NCBI RefSeq assembly: GCF_011089875.1
Contig: NZ_JAANAS010000039.1
Coordinates: 62,001 to 126,000, forward strand
Length of the DNA stretch: 64,000 bases
Direction of reading: 5' to 3'
From: Psychroflexus maritimus
Lineage (GTDB): Bacteria; Bacteroidota; Bacteroidia; Flavobacteriales; Flavobacteriaceae
Shown: piece by piece, positions 9,081 through 17,744 of the stretch
Numbering within the stretch: position 1 is the stretch's first letter
Layout of the letters: every line of letters starts with the position of its first letter
Notes under the pieces: generated by a model
What the model was told of the DNA's origin: nothing
Database searches by the model: none
Seen by the model: the letters and a program-made list of their open reading frames with translations, nothing else
Made by a program: the position numbers and the translations under genes

Positions 9081-10088
9081 ATGAAAAATTTATCTTATCT
9101 CTTGTTTTTGTTTCCGGTATTATGCTTTTCTCAAATTGATTTAAGTCCTATTCTAACTTCCGGCCTTGAGGATGCAAACAAATTTACATCTAGCTATTTG
9201 GAACCTGGTCTTGATGCAGTAGCTTTTAATTTGTCTAATGGTTGGTATAGTTCTGCTAAAGCCAAGGGCTTAGGGAGTTTTGAAATAGCAATTATAGGTA
9301 ACGCCTCTTTTGTTTCAGAAGATCAGCAAAGCTTTGAATTAAACACCAACGAATATGATTTTTTAGAATTTAGTGATGGTTCTTCCGCTAAAAATGTAGC
9401 TAATGTTTTAGGAGAGAATGATCCTAGTATAACTGCTTTAAGCGTCTATACTGATGAATTTGGAAACGAGCAAACAGTTAGTTTTGAGTTACCTGACGGA
9501 TTATCAGGAAGTGGATTAAATTTTGTTCCAACTGCTGCATTACAAGCTAATGTAGGTTTAGTTTTTGGTTTCGAAGCCGTTGTTAGAGCTTTGCCAGAGG
9601 TGAAGTCAGAAAATAATAAGTTTAGGTTTTATGGATTTGGGTTAAAAAATGAATTTACAAAATGGATTCCAGGAACTAAGGCTTTACCTATTAGTATAGC
9701 GGGTATGATAAATTATTCAAAATTTGATGCTCGATTTGCATTAGAAGAAACAGTTTTAATTAACGGTAATGACCAAAGAATTGATTTAGGACTAGAAACT
9801 TGGGCAATAGATTTAATTGTTTCAACACGACTTCCAGTGATTAACTTTTATGCCGGTGGAGGATATGTGATGGCTAATTCAACATACGGGTTAAATGGTA
9901 CCTATCAAATTAACGATGGACCAAATTCAGGAGAAACTATTGTTGATCCAATTAGCAATAGTTCATCCCTAAACGGATATAGAGCTACACTAGGAACGCG
10001 CCTTTCCTTAGGCATATTTAAACTTTTTGCTGATTACAGTTTCCAAGAGTTTAGTTCTGTTTCTGTAGGTATGGGCTTTGGAATATAA
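9081..10088 (+). CDS. Outer-membrane beta-barrel-like protein (resembles DUF6588)
   Basis: The protein has 335 residues with a signal peptide (about 1-17, ending CFS-Q). The mature part alternates Gly and aromatic residues and ends in amphipathic strands (GTRLSLGIFKLFADYSF, then VSVGMGFGI), which suggests an outer-membrane barrel. The segment NLSNGWYSSAKAKGLGSFE resembles Bacteroidota proteins grouped as DUF6588, but I hold that name loosely. It lies alone, after the gyrB terminator and convergent with the EEP-family gene, with only 10 bp between the stops. Its ligand or role is unknown. Confidence 0.7.
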   Translation: MKNLSYLLFLFPVLCFSQIDLSPILTSGLEDANKFTSSYLEPGLDAVAFNLSNGWYSSAKAKGLGSFEIAIIGNASFVSEDQQSFELNTNEYDFLEFSDGSSAKNVANVLGENDPSITALSVYTDEFGNEQTVSFELPDGLSGSGLNFVPTAALQANVGLVFGFEAVVRALPEVKSENNKFRFYGFGLKNEFTKWIPGTKALPISIAGMINYSKFDARFALEETVLINGNDQRIDLGLETWAIDLIVSTRLPVINFYAGGGYVMANSTYGLNGTYQINDGPNSGETIVDPISNSSSLNGYRATLGTRLSLGIFKLFADYSFQEFSSVSVGMGFGI

Positions 10089-10098
10089 ATAACCTAAC

Positions 10099-11112
10099 TT
10101 AGAAATTCACCCAGCTGCTAATTGGATAATGGTCTGAGTATTCGTTATTGTAGTTAGAAAAATCAATCACTTCAAATTCTTCATCAGTTAAAATAAAATC
10201 AATCCGAATAGGAATAAAATCAAAGTCAAAAGTTCTTCCAAATCCATTTCCTCTTTCCTTAAAGCTATCTTTTAATCCATACGATTTAATTTCTCGATAA
10301 ACACTTGAAAAAGCAGTATTATTGAAATCTCCCATCACTATTTTAGAGTATTTACATTTACTTAGGCTTTCTGAAATCAATTGAGCTTGTTTTGCCTGAA
10401 GAGCAAATGAATTGCTTACTCTTTTTATTAAACGCTGCTGATCTTCTTCACTAAGCGCTGTCATACTTGGTGTTATTTTTAGTGATTCTAGATGTATGTT
10501 ATAAACCCTTAGCGTGTCATCTTCAACAAGTAAATCAGCATAAATAGCGTTGTTTAAAGAATTTTCAAAATTTAAATTAACTTGATTTAAGATAGGGAAT
10601 TTAGAGTAAATAGCTAGGGCATTATTTTTGTTAGTTCCTCTATGCTGAATATAATTGTAAGGATATTGTTTACTCAAATCAAATTCACTGATCTCTTTAA
10701 AGTCTTGTAAGGCAATAACACTAGGATTTTCATCTAATAAAAACCGATTTATTTTTTTACTAATGTCCTCATCGTTGATCCATTGATGCATGTTTAAATG
10801 CCTCACATTGTAACTTAATAAGTGCAGTTTAGCGTCTTTGCGCTCCAGTTTTTCATTAATTACATACAAAGAGGTAATGTGGGGATAACCAATACCCAAT
10901 ATAATAATAGATAACATCATACGCTTATTTAATTTGATGAACCAATAGATGGCGAATAGTAAATTGATTAATAAGAGTATGGGAATTGAAAAATTTAGAA
11001 TTGAGAGTAGAGGTATAAAATCGGCGGGGATATAAGGAAGTAAATACGAAAGAATAAGAAGTAAAGCAAAGACTGAATTTAAGAAGTAAACAAACCGATC
11101 AAAATATTTCAT
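10099..11112 (-). CDS. Membrane-anchored endonuclease/exonuclease/phosphatase (EEP) family protein
   Basis: The protein has 337 residues. Three hydrophobic helices occupy roughly residues 8-75, followed by a metal-dependent EEP hydrolase domain. Motifs in order are SYNVRHLN (metal Asn), IALQDF where most members have a Glu, NIHLES, GDFNN, RIDFIL and the C-terminal SDHYPI (catalytic His). The Glu-to-Asp change at the metal ligand is conservative, so the protein is probably active on a phosphodiester or phospholipid-like substrate near the membrane, but the substrate cannot be told. It is the last gene of the run that begins with the 98-residue protein and mutL. Confidence 0.85.
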   Translation of the reverse strand: MKYFDRFVYFLNSVFALLLILSYLLPYIPADFIPLLSILNFSIPILLLINLLFAIYWFIKLNKRMMLSIIILGIGYPHITSLYVINEKLERKDAKLHLLSYNVRHLNMHQWINDEDISKKINRFLLDENPSVIALQDFKEISEFDLSKQYPYNYIQHRGTNKNNALAIYSKFPILNQVNLNFENSLNNAIYADLLVEDDTLRVYNIHLESLKITPSMTALSEEDQQRLIKRVSNSFALQAKQAQLISESLSKCKYSKIVMGDFNNTAFSSVYREIKSYGLKDSFKERGNGFGRTFDFDFIPIRIDFILTDEEFEVIDFSNYNNEYSDHYPISSWVNF

Positions 11113-11163
11113 AGAAGTTTTCTTATTTAATTAAGCTAGCTAGCAGTTCAAGAATATTGAAAA

Positions 11164-12063
11164 TTACATATCTTTACCTGCATTAAATAAAAAATCTTTT
11201 TCTTCCTTACTTAAGCTATCGTAACCATTTTTAGAAATTTTATCCAATATCTCATCTACTTTCTTTTGTTTCTCATCCTTTTTTATATTGTTTTTTGATG
11301 AGTTAGATTTCTTGTTTTTTTTATTTTTATGAACCGTTTTCATTTTAGGTTTTTTACTTCCAATTGAACTAAAGTAATTAATAATTCCATCCATAAATTT
11401 TTCAAAACCAGCTCCAATATCATTTCCTTTATCTAATTGTTTCGTATAAAAATAGCCTAATAACGCACCGCCTAAATGAGCTAAATGACCTCCAGCGTTC
11501 CCTAAGGGAATTTGGATAACGTCTAGGACTACAAAAACAGAAGCAATATGCCATAATTTCACATTACCAATAAGGAAAAAACGCATGCTTAAGTTGGGGG
11601 CTTTTGTAGCTATACCAACTAATATAGCCATTACAGAGGCTGAAGCACCAATTAAATATGATTTTCCAACACCTTGAAAGGCTGGAAACAAATTATAACT
11701 CAACATAAACATTAATGCCCCAGAGATAGCTCCTAAAAAGTAATAATTCAGCATTCTTTTAGGCGAGAAAAAATCTAAGAAAAATCTTCCAGAAAAATAG
11801 AGTAAAATCATATTAAATAAAATATGTAAAAAACCAGAATGCATAAATGCATAACTTACAATACTCCATGGTTTAAAAAGTAATTCATAGGGTTCTTTGT
11901 CAAATACTAACCAATCAATAAAAAAATTAGATTCGCTATTAAATAAGAATCCTAATGTTCTAAATACAAAGGTGAGTATAAAGAAAAGTAAATTGGCTGC
12001 TATTAACTTTTCAGTCATAGTAGCCATTGCATATTTATATCTCAACTGACTTTTCCAATCCAT
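11164..12063 (-). CDS. Rhomboid-family intramembrane serine protease with basic C-terminal tail
   Basis: The protein has 299 residues with six membrane segments between about 20 and 210. The catalytic Ser is at 141 in GASASV and the catalytic His at 196 in HLAHLGGA; an upstream HSGFLHILFNM loop matches the rhomboid L1/TM2 signature. The usual GxSG motif reads GASA, so the Gly after the nucleophile is replaced by Ala. The soluble tail is Lys-rich (residues 230-270) and ends in an acidic helical segment (VDEILDKISKNG). It lies 11 bp downstream of a second rhomboid in the mutL operon. Substrates are unknown. Confidence 0.88.
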   Translation of the reverse strand: MDWKSQLRYKYAMATMTEKLIAANLLFFILTFVFRTLGFLFNSESNFFIDWLVFDKEPYELLFKPWSIVSYAFMHSGFLHILFNMILLYFSGRFFLDFFSPKRMLNYYFLGAISGALMFMLSYNLFPAFQGVGKSYLIGASASVMAILVGIATKAPNLSMRFFLIGNVKLWHIASVFVVLDVIQIPLGNAGGHLAHLGGALLGYFYTKQLDKGNDIGAGFEKFMDGIINYFSSIGSKKPKMKTVHKNKKNKKSNSSKNNIKKDEKQKKVDEILDKISKNGYDSLSKEEKDFLFNAGKDM

Positions 12064-12074
12064 AGTTTAATTGT

Positions 12075-12830
12075 TTAATTCCATCTATTTTTGATGTCAT
12101 TTTTTTTCCAATACAATACCATAAAAAAACCAACTACAGCCCCACCAATATGAGCCCAATGCGCAATATTGCTTTCGCCAAGTAAACTAGCTCCCGTTAC
12201 TGCGGCATATAAGTCTAGTAAGAAATAAGCACCAATTAAGTATTTTGCTTTTATAGGAATAGGAATAAAAAGTAGATAAAGCGGTAAATTTGGATACAAC
12301 ATGGCAAATCCTGCTAGCAAACCAAAGATTGCTCCTGAAGCGCCAACCATGCTAGATAAATAACTTGTCACTAAGGTCTGGGTTGTTTCTTTAGGGACGC
12401 CACTACTTATTTTCATTCGATCTTTCATCTCAGCTGTATATTGAAGCGTTTCTTTTATATAATCATCACTAAATCCAGCTTCAATATAAGTTTGATAGGC
12501 AGCTGTAAAATTAATGTAATTAAATAAAATTTGTAAGGCTGCTGCTCCTAAACCTGCTGATATATAAAGAAATATAAAGCGTTTTTGACCGATACTTTGC
12601 TCCATAACGCTTCCAAATATAAAAAGCATGAACATATTAAAAAATATGTGACTGGTATTTCCATGCATAAACATGTGAGTTAGTATTTGCCAGATGGCAA
12701 AATTTTCATTTTCAGGAAACCAAAGGGCAAAAACTTTAAAGGCATAATCGCCTAAATAGGCTGTTCCAAAGAAGAACAAAACATTTGCTATTAGTAAGGT
12801 TTTAACGGTATCTGTAAGTCTTCCTCCCAT
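12075..12830 (-). CDS. Rhomboid-family intramembrane serine protease
   Basis: The protein has 251 residues and about six membrane helices. It has a canonical GASGAIFG motif with nucleophile Ser166 and partner His227 in HWAHIGGAVVGF. The TM2 signature MFMHGNTSHIFFNMF (about 53-67) is also present. A loop rich in charged residues (about 115-150) is inserted before the catalytic Ser helix. It starts 4 bp after mutL stops and is followed closely by a paralogous rhomboid, so the three genes are probably cotranscribed. It is expected to cleave membrane proteins within the bilayer; no substrate can be inferred from the neighbours. Confidence 0.92.
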   Translation of the reverse strand: MGGRLTDTVKTLLIANVLFFFGTAYLGDYAFKVFALWFPENENFAIWQILTHMFMHGNTSHIFFNMFMLFIFGSVMEQSIGQKRFIFLYISAGLGAAALQILFNYINFTAAYQTYIEAGFSDDYIKETLQYTAEMKDRMKISSGVPKETTQTLVTSYLSSMVGASGAIFGLLAGFAMLYPNLPLYLLFIPIPIKAKYLIGAYFLLDLYAAVTGASLLGESNIAHWAHIGGAVVGFFMVLYWKKNDIKNRWN

Positions 12831-12834
12831 AAAT

Positions 12835-14715
12835 TTACATTAATTTTCTATCAAAGTCATCACTATTCATAGTAACAAATATTGGTTTGTTTTTTGGTGT
12901 TTTAGTAGGAGAGGAGCAAGAAAATAATTTACTTACTAACTCCATTTGTTCTTCGACTTTTAATTTTTTTCCTGCTTTTATTGCTGTTGTTTCTGCTATA
13001 GATTTAGCTAGAAGTTCCTTTAAATTAATTTCGCTACTGGGTATTCCTTCTTTAAAATTTGCTTTTAATTCGTCAAAAAGAGAGCCGATTTCTGTTTCAG
13101 AAAAATATGCGGGTATTCCACTTATTTGTATTTCTTCATGATCAAAGCGTTTAAAGTCAAAGCCAACTTGATTTAAATGCAGCTTTAATTCGCTTAATAC
13201 TTCAAAATCTATAGGATTCATATCAATAATTAATGGAAACATTAATTGTTGGCTAAGTTCAGGTTTTTCTTGAAATTTTTGCATTAAATCTTCATAAAGT
13301 ATCCTAAAATGTGCTTTGTGTTGGTCAATAATAAGCAGTCCAGATTTTAACGATGTAACAATATATTTCCGTTGTAGTTGAAAAGAAGCAGGTTCTTTTT
13401 GCAAGCTTTCTTCAGTAAAGTGAATTGAGTTTTGAGTATTTGATTCATTTTCAATATTTATTCGACTTTCAATTGCTTCAGAAGAAAAACTTTTGGTTCC
13501 TTCGTATAAATCTTCCCAATTTTGAGTATTTTGTTTGTTAGGAAAATCAGGTTTAAACTTTGCTGTTGAAGTTTTTTGCGTTGGATTTGTTTCTTGTTCA
13601 AAATCTTCTCTAAACGGGTTAAAACTTCGGTCCACTTCAATGCTTGGACTTTTAGCAGTAGATTTAAATTTTGCATAGCTAGGGTCTAAGTCGCTACTGT
13701 GGTCAAAATCTAAAATAGGGGCAATTTGAAACTGTCCTAAACTGTGTTTTACAGCCGATTTTAATATGGCATAAATGGCATGTTCATCTTCAAATTTAAT
13801 TTCAGTTTTAGTGGGGTGAATATTGATGTCTATGCTTTTCGGATTAACCTCTAAATACAGGAAATAAGAAGGATGTGTTTTATCTTTAAGAATTCCTTCA
13901 AAAGCACTTGCTACTGCATGATGTAAATAACTATTCTTAATAAATCTATTATTGATAAAGAAAAATTGTTCGCCACGAGTTCGTTTAGCATAAGCAGGTT
14001 TTCCTGCAAATCCAGATAAATTAACTAGTTCAGTAGTTTCATTGATAGGAACTAAATTTTCGTTGGCTTTTCCTCCCATCACACCAACAATTCTTTGTCT
14101 CAGGTTACTTGCGGGTAGGTTAAACAATTCTGTACCATTATGGTACATCTTAAAGCTTACACTTGGATGAGCCAAAGCTACGCGTTGAAATTCATCAATT
14201 ATATGTCGTTGTTCAACAGTATTAGATTTAAGAAAATTTCTTCGTGCCGGTATATTAAAAAATAAATTTTTTACGCTAATGCTACACCCCTGTTTAGTTA
14301 CACATGGTTCTTGCTTTTTAACTTCGCTGGCTTCAATATAAATTTCGGTTCCTACATCGCTAGTCTTGTTTTTACTTTTTAACTCAACTTGTGCAACGGC
14401 AGCAATAGAGGCTAAAGCTTCGCCTCTAAATCCTTTGGTGTGTAAGTTAAATAAGTCTTCTGCTTTTTTTATTTTTGAAGTAGCATGTCTTTCAAAAGCA
14501 AGTCTAGCATCGGTCATGCTCATGCCTTTGCCATCATCTATAATTTGAATAAGCGTTTTTCCAGCATCTTTTATTAGCAACTGAACTTGACTTGCTTCTG
14601 CATCAATACTGTTTTCTAGTAACTCTTTAACTACGGACGCAGGTCTTTGAACTACCTCACCGGCTGCTATTTGGTTGGCTACATGGTCTGGTAAAAGCTG
14701 AATTATACTTTCCAT
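12835..14715 (-). CDS. mutL: DNA mismatch repair protein MutL
   Basis: MutL couples MutS mismatch recognition to strand removal. It has 626 residues. The N-terminal GHKL ATPase has ELLENSIDA (32-39), DDGKGMS (60-66) and GFRGEALAS (95-103). The linker (about 330-430) is Ser, Asn and Lys-rich, and a C-terminal dimerisation domain follows. The endonuclease motif is degenerate: about residue 463 reads DQHKAHFRILYE where nicking MutL proteins have DQHA(X)2E(X)4E, and the C-terminal CPxGRP-like site reads CSSPTKTPKNKP. The start ATG overlaps the stop of the upstream 98-residue gene (TAATG), suggesting translational coupling. Confidence 0.95.
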   Translation of the reverse strand: MESIIQLLPDHVANQIAAGEVVQRPASVVKELLENSIDAEASQVQLLIKDAGKTLIQIIDDGKGMSMTDARLAFERHATSKIKKAEDLFNLHTKGFRGEALASIAAVAQVELKSKNKTSDVGTEIYIEASEVKKQEPCVTKQGCSISVKNLFFNIPARRNFLKSNTVEQRHIIDEFQRVALAHPSVSFKMYHNGTELFNLPASNLRQRIVGVMGGKANENLVPINETTELVNLSGFAGKPAYAKRTRGEQFFFINNRFIKNSYLHHAVASAFEGILKDKTHPSYFLYLEVNPKSIDINIHPTKTEIKFEDEHAIYAILKSAVKHSLGQFQIAPILDFDHSSDLDPSYAKFKSTAKSPSIEVDRSFNPFREDFEQETNPTQKTSTAKFKPDFPNKQNTQNWEDLYEGTKSFSSEAIESRINIENESNTQNSIHFTEESLQKEPASFQLQRKYIVTSLKSGLLIIDQHKAHFRILYEDLMQKFQEKPELSQQLMFPLIIDMNPIDFEVLSELKLHLNQVGFDFKRFDHEEIQISGIPAYFSETEIGSLFDELKANFKEGIPSSEINLKELLAKSIAETTAIKAGKKLKVEEQMELVSKLFSCSSPTKTPKNKPIFVTMNSDDFDRKLM

Positions 14716-15011
14716 TATTCATTTAAATCTTTAAAAATGGACAAATCAAAATCTATAATCCATAAGAAAATTAAAATGAGGACACCTGTAATTAATAAGA
14801 CACGCTTGTTGATGGAACGATTTCCTCGGTGTCTATTATTCTTTCGGTCTTCTGCCCATTGTGCCCCGAAATCTATTTGGTTAGTCGTATTTTTATATTT
14901 ATAAAACTTAGAATCAAAATCATAAATATTACCTTCCTCTTTTCCTTTGTAATATCTAGGAGTATAGTTATATCGTTGATTTTTGGGTAATTTGAAACCT
15001 TTAAATTTCAT
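14715..15011 (-). CDS. Small conserved flavobacterial membrane protein
   Basis: The protein has 98 residues. A basic, Tyr-rich N-terminal part (KNQRYNYTPRYYKGK) is followed by a polar stretch and one C-terminal membrane helix (about residues 69-86, VLLITGVLILIFLWII). I recall homologues between ribH and mutL in Flavobacteriaceae; some databases label them riboflavin synthase subunit beta, which is a carry-over from the neighbour and not supported by this sequence. Its stop overlaps the mutL ATG by one base. The function is unknown. Confidence 0.75.
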   Translation of the reverse strand: MKFKGFKLPKNQRYNYTPRYYKGKEEGNIYDFDSKFYKYKNTTNQIDFGAQWAEDRKNNRHRGNRSINKRVLLITGVLILIFLWIIDFDLSIFKDLNE

Positions 15012-15048
15012 GAAAATTATTACTTTAATTAAGCTTTAATTAGCTTGT

Positions 15049-15097
15049 AAAAAAAATATCTTTTGAAGCCTTATTTACTAAAGACATTCAAAAGATA
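15049..15097 (-). terminator. Rho-independent terminator of the TPR-ribH operon
   Basis: The 11-bp arms TATCTTTTGAA and TTCAAAAGATA are separated by a 19-nt loop and followed on the minus strand by eight T. The element lies 61 nt beyond the ribH stop. The stem is AT-rich and so of moderate strength. Confidence 0.6.
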
Positions 15098-15157
15098 AAT
15101 TTAAGTATTTATAAAATATTGGCTACAGATTATTTCAATAATTTAAGAAATTTAATC

Positions 15158-15664
15158 CTATAGCTCATAAAATTTCGAATTCTTTTTTAGTTCAGCCATG
15201 TGAATAGCAGCTACTGCAGATTCTGTGCCTTTATTTCCATGTTTGCCACCAGAACGGTCTATGCTCTGTTGCTTTGTATTGTCTGTTAGTACGCAAAATA
15301 GGATAGGAATATCTCCTTCAACATTAAGTTGTCTAATGCCTTGGGTAACTCCTTGGCAAACAAAGTCAAAATGTTTTGTTTCTCCCTGAATTACATTACC
15401 AATGGCAATTATTGCGTCTAACATAGCAAAGCTTTCTGCCATTTTTTTGCAGCCGTATATCAATTCAAAACTGCCAGGGACATTCCAACGAACAATATTT
15501 TCCTTTATAACACCTGCTTCAATAAGAGTATCAAAAGCTCCTTGAAATAAATTTTCTGTAATTTCAGCATTCCATTCAGCAACAACTAAACCAATTTTGA
15601 AGTCTTTAGCTTCTGGTAATTTAGTTTTATCAAAATCAGATAAATTGTTTCCTTTGGTAGCCAT
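15158..15664 (-). CDS. ribH: 6,7-dimethyl-8-ribityllumazine synthase
   Basis: This enzyme condenses 5-amino-6-ribitylaminouracil with 3,4-dihydroxybutanone phosphate, the penultimate step of riboflavin synthesis. It has 168 residues, normal for the family. Motifs are VAEWNAEITENLF (substrate Trp/Asn), VPGSFELIYGCK, IAIGNVIQGETKHFDFVC (with the catalytic His) and the GKHGNKGTESAVAAI region. It starts 1 bp after the TPR membrane protein stops, so the two form an operon. Other riboflavin genes are not in the window. Confidence 0.97.
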   Translation of the reverse strand: MATKGNNLSDFDKTKLPEAKDFKIGLVVAEWNAEITENLFQGAFDTLIEAGVIKENIVRWNVPGSFELIYGCKKMAESFAMLDAIIAIGNVIQGETKHFDFVCQGVTQGIRQLNVEGDIPILFCVLTDNTKQQSIDRSGGKHGNKGTESAVAAIHMAELKKNSKFYEL

Positions 15665-15665
15665 T

Positions 15666-16442
15666 TTATTGTTTTAAAGCTTCAGCCTTTCCTAAAAATA
15701 AATCAGCGCGTTTTGCTTCTTCCGTGTTTGGAAAATTGTTTTTAATAGCTTGTAAATGCTTTTCTGCCTTTTTGATTTCGTTGAGTTCAATGGCAGTTTG
15801 TGCCGCCTTCAAATGAAATTTTGGAGTAACAAAGCTATTGGCATTTGCTTTAGCGGCTTTCTCAAAATAAGTAAGCGCTTCACTTTTTTGGTCAAGTTCT
15901 AAGAAAGCATCACCTATAGACCCAAGAGCAATGGTACTTAAAATTTTATCCTCTCCTTTAAATTCGTCTAAATGAGCAATAGCCTTTTTAAAGTTTCTCA
16001 ACTCTAAATAAGCCATACCAGCATAATAATTAGCTAAATTCCCAGTTTTTGTACTTCCGTATGAATCAGAAATAGCCACAAATCCTAATTTGCCTCGGCC
16101 ACCATCTAAAGATAAAGTATAAAGCGAATCTTTCATTTTCTTAGTGTCTGCTTCAACGGCATTGTCAAAATAGCGTTGAGCTTGAACTATTTCTTCAGAA
16201 GCTTCCACTTCCTGTGGAGCTAAAACAAGGTTTTGATAACCTAAATAACCAAGCGCTAAAACTGCAATTACAACAACAGCACCAAGAATTGTTTTTTGAT
16301 GTTTGCTAATAAACTCTTCGGTTTTACTAGCAGATTCATCTAACGACTCAAAAACTTCTGCCGTTGTTGACTCATCTTTAATTTTTTCCTCTCTTTCTTT
16401 TTTATTCTTCGGTTTATGACCTCTTTTATTGTATGTTGCCAT
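15666..16442 (-). CDS. Membrane-anchored tetratricopeptide-repeat protein
   Basis: The protein has 258 residues. A charged cytoplasmic N-terminus (Lys/Glu-rich, 1-45) is followed by one membrane helix at about 52-72 (ILGAVVVIAVLALGYLGY) and then several TPR-like helices (about 85-255) with the patterns YYAGMAYLELRNFKKAIAHL and ALTYFEKAAKANAN. The topology resembles YfgM-type anchored TPR proteins that work with the Sec translocon or with folding factors, but that role is inferred. It is immediately upstream of ribH (1-bp gap) and divergent from recF. Confidence 0.82.
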   Translation of the reverse strand: MATYNKRGHKPKNKKEREEKIKDESTTAEVFESLDESASKTEEFISKHQKTILGAVVVIAVLALGYLGYQNLVLAPQEVEASEEIVQAQRYFDNAVEADTKKMKDSLYTLSLDGGRGKLGFVAISDSYGSTKTGNLANYYAGMAYLELRNFKKAIAHLDEFKGEDKILSTIALGSIGDAFLELDQKSEALTYFEKAAKANANSFVTPKFHLKAAQTAIELNEIKKAEKHLQAIKNNFPNTEEAKRADLFLGKAEALKQ

Positions 16443-16464
16443 TTCTGTTATTTTTATTGACCCG

Positions 16465-16472
16465 CAAAAATA
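16465..16472 (-). promoter_or_regulatory. Possible -7 promoter element for the TPR-ribH operon
   Basis: On the minus strand the sequence reads TATTTTTG, a match to TAnnTTTG, 22 nt before the start codon at 16442. No -33 TTG is seen at the expected spacing. Confidence 0.35.
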
Positions 16473-16653
16473 GAATTTTTATTAATAAATAACCCTATTT
16501 AGACAGAAATTGTTAGTAAATGTATTTTTTGTAACAACCGATTTTATAAAGCTACTTATTTTTTGAATTTTTATAGGTATAAATTCAATGATTTCATGTT
16601 AAATGACTAATTTTAGCCTTCTGATTTTATAATTAATGTACTGAATTAAACGT

Positions 16654-17739
16654 ATGATTTTAAAGCGATTAAGTTTACTTAATTTTAAAAATATAACTCA
16701 AGCTGATTTTCAATTTGATGCGCACGTGAATTGTTTTGTTGGCAGAAACGGAATTGGAAAAACTAACGCCTTAGATAGTATTTATGCATTGGCCTTTGGG
16801 AAAAGCTATTTCAACCCGGTAACTAGCCAGAATATTAAGCATGGATGTGAGTTTTTTGTTATTGATGGTCAGTTTGATTTCTCTGAAAAAGAAGAGCGTA
16901 TTATTCTTTCTGCTAAAAAAGGTCAAAAAAAAGTGATTAAACGCAACGGCAAAACTTATGAGCGTATTGCAGACCACGTAGGCCATATTCCGTTGGTTAT
17001 TATTTCACCTTCAGACCGAGATTTAATTACGGAAGGGAGTGAAGTGAGAAGAAAATTTATTGACGGCATCATTGCCCAATCTAATTCTACCTATCTTCAA
17101 TATTTAATCAATTACAATAAAATTTTGAGTCAGCGTAATGCGCTTCTGAAGTTTTTTGCCGCGAACCGTAGCTTTAACCAAGCTAATATAGACGTTTATA
17201 ACGAACAACTAACAGATTACGGAACTTATATATTTAATGAAAGAAAGCAATTTCTTAATACTTACCTCCCGCTCTTAAAAAGACGTTATATTGATATAAG
17301 CGGTAATAGTCATGAGGAAATAGGACTGACTTACAAGACTAAAATTAGCGCTGAAAATTATTTGGATTTAATGAAAGAATCTATTCAAACTGACTTGAAA
17401 AAACAATATACCACAATTGGAATACACAAAGACGATTTGATATTCACACTTAACGACTATCCCATTAAAAAATTCGGCTCACAAGGGCAACAAAAATCAT
17501 TTTTGATTGCATTAAAATTTGCACAATATGATTTTCTCTATAAATTAAAAGGCATCAAACCCATTCTTCTATTGGATGATGTTTTTGATAAATTAGATGA
17601 AAATAGGGTAACTCAAATTATTTCTATGATTATGAGAGACGATTTAGGACAGCTTTTTATTTCTGATACACATGCAGAAAGAACTGAAAATGTAGTGAAA
17701 GCAAATACTAAAAATTATAAAATGATTCATTTAAATTGA
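16654..17739 (+). CDS. recF: DNA replication and repair protein RecF
   Basis: RecF is an SMC-like ABC ATPase that helps load RecA at single-strand gaps. The 361 residues show the N-terminal MILKRLSLLNFKNI strand, the Walker A loop GRNGIGKT (about 30-37), the helical arm, a signature region (GSQGQQKSFLIALKFAQ), Walker B ILLLDDVFDKLD and the D-loop with the His switch (FISDTHAE). The next gene follows within 6 bp, so recF, a lipoprotein and a DciA-like gene form a short operon. gyrB and dnaA are in the same region, as is common for replication genes. Confidence 0.97.
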   Translation: MILKRLSLLNFKNITQADFQFDAHVNCFVGRNGIGKTNALDSIYALAFGKSYFNPVTSQNIKHGCEFFVIDGQFDFSEKEERIILSAKKGQKKVIKRNGKTYERIADHVGHIPLVIISPSDRDLITEGSEVRRKFIDGIIAQSNSTYLQYLINYNKILSQRNALLKFFAANRSFNQANIDVYNEQLTDYGTYIFNERKQFLNTYLPLLKRRYIDISGNSHEEIGLTYKTKISAENYLDLMKESIQTDLKKQYTTIGIHKDDLIFTLNDYPIKKFGSQGQQKSFLIALKFAQYDFLYKLKGIKPILLLDDVFDKLDENRVTQIISMIMRDDLGQLFISDTHAERTENVVKANTKNYKMIHLN

Positions 17740-17744
17740 ACAGG

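Noticed and set aside
12887-13141. ORF of 84 codons on the plus strand inside mutL
   Set aside because: It is a shadow frame opposite a well conserved gene and has no start context or domain.
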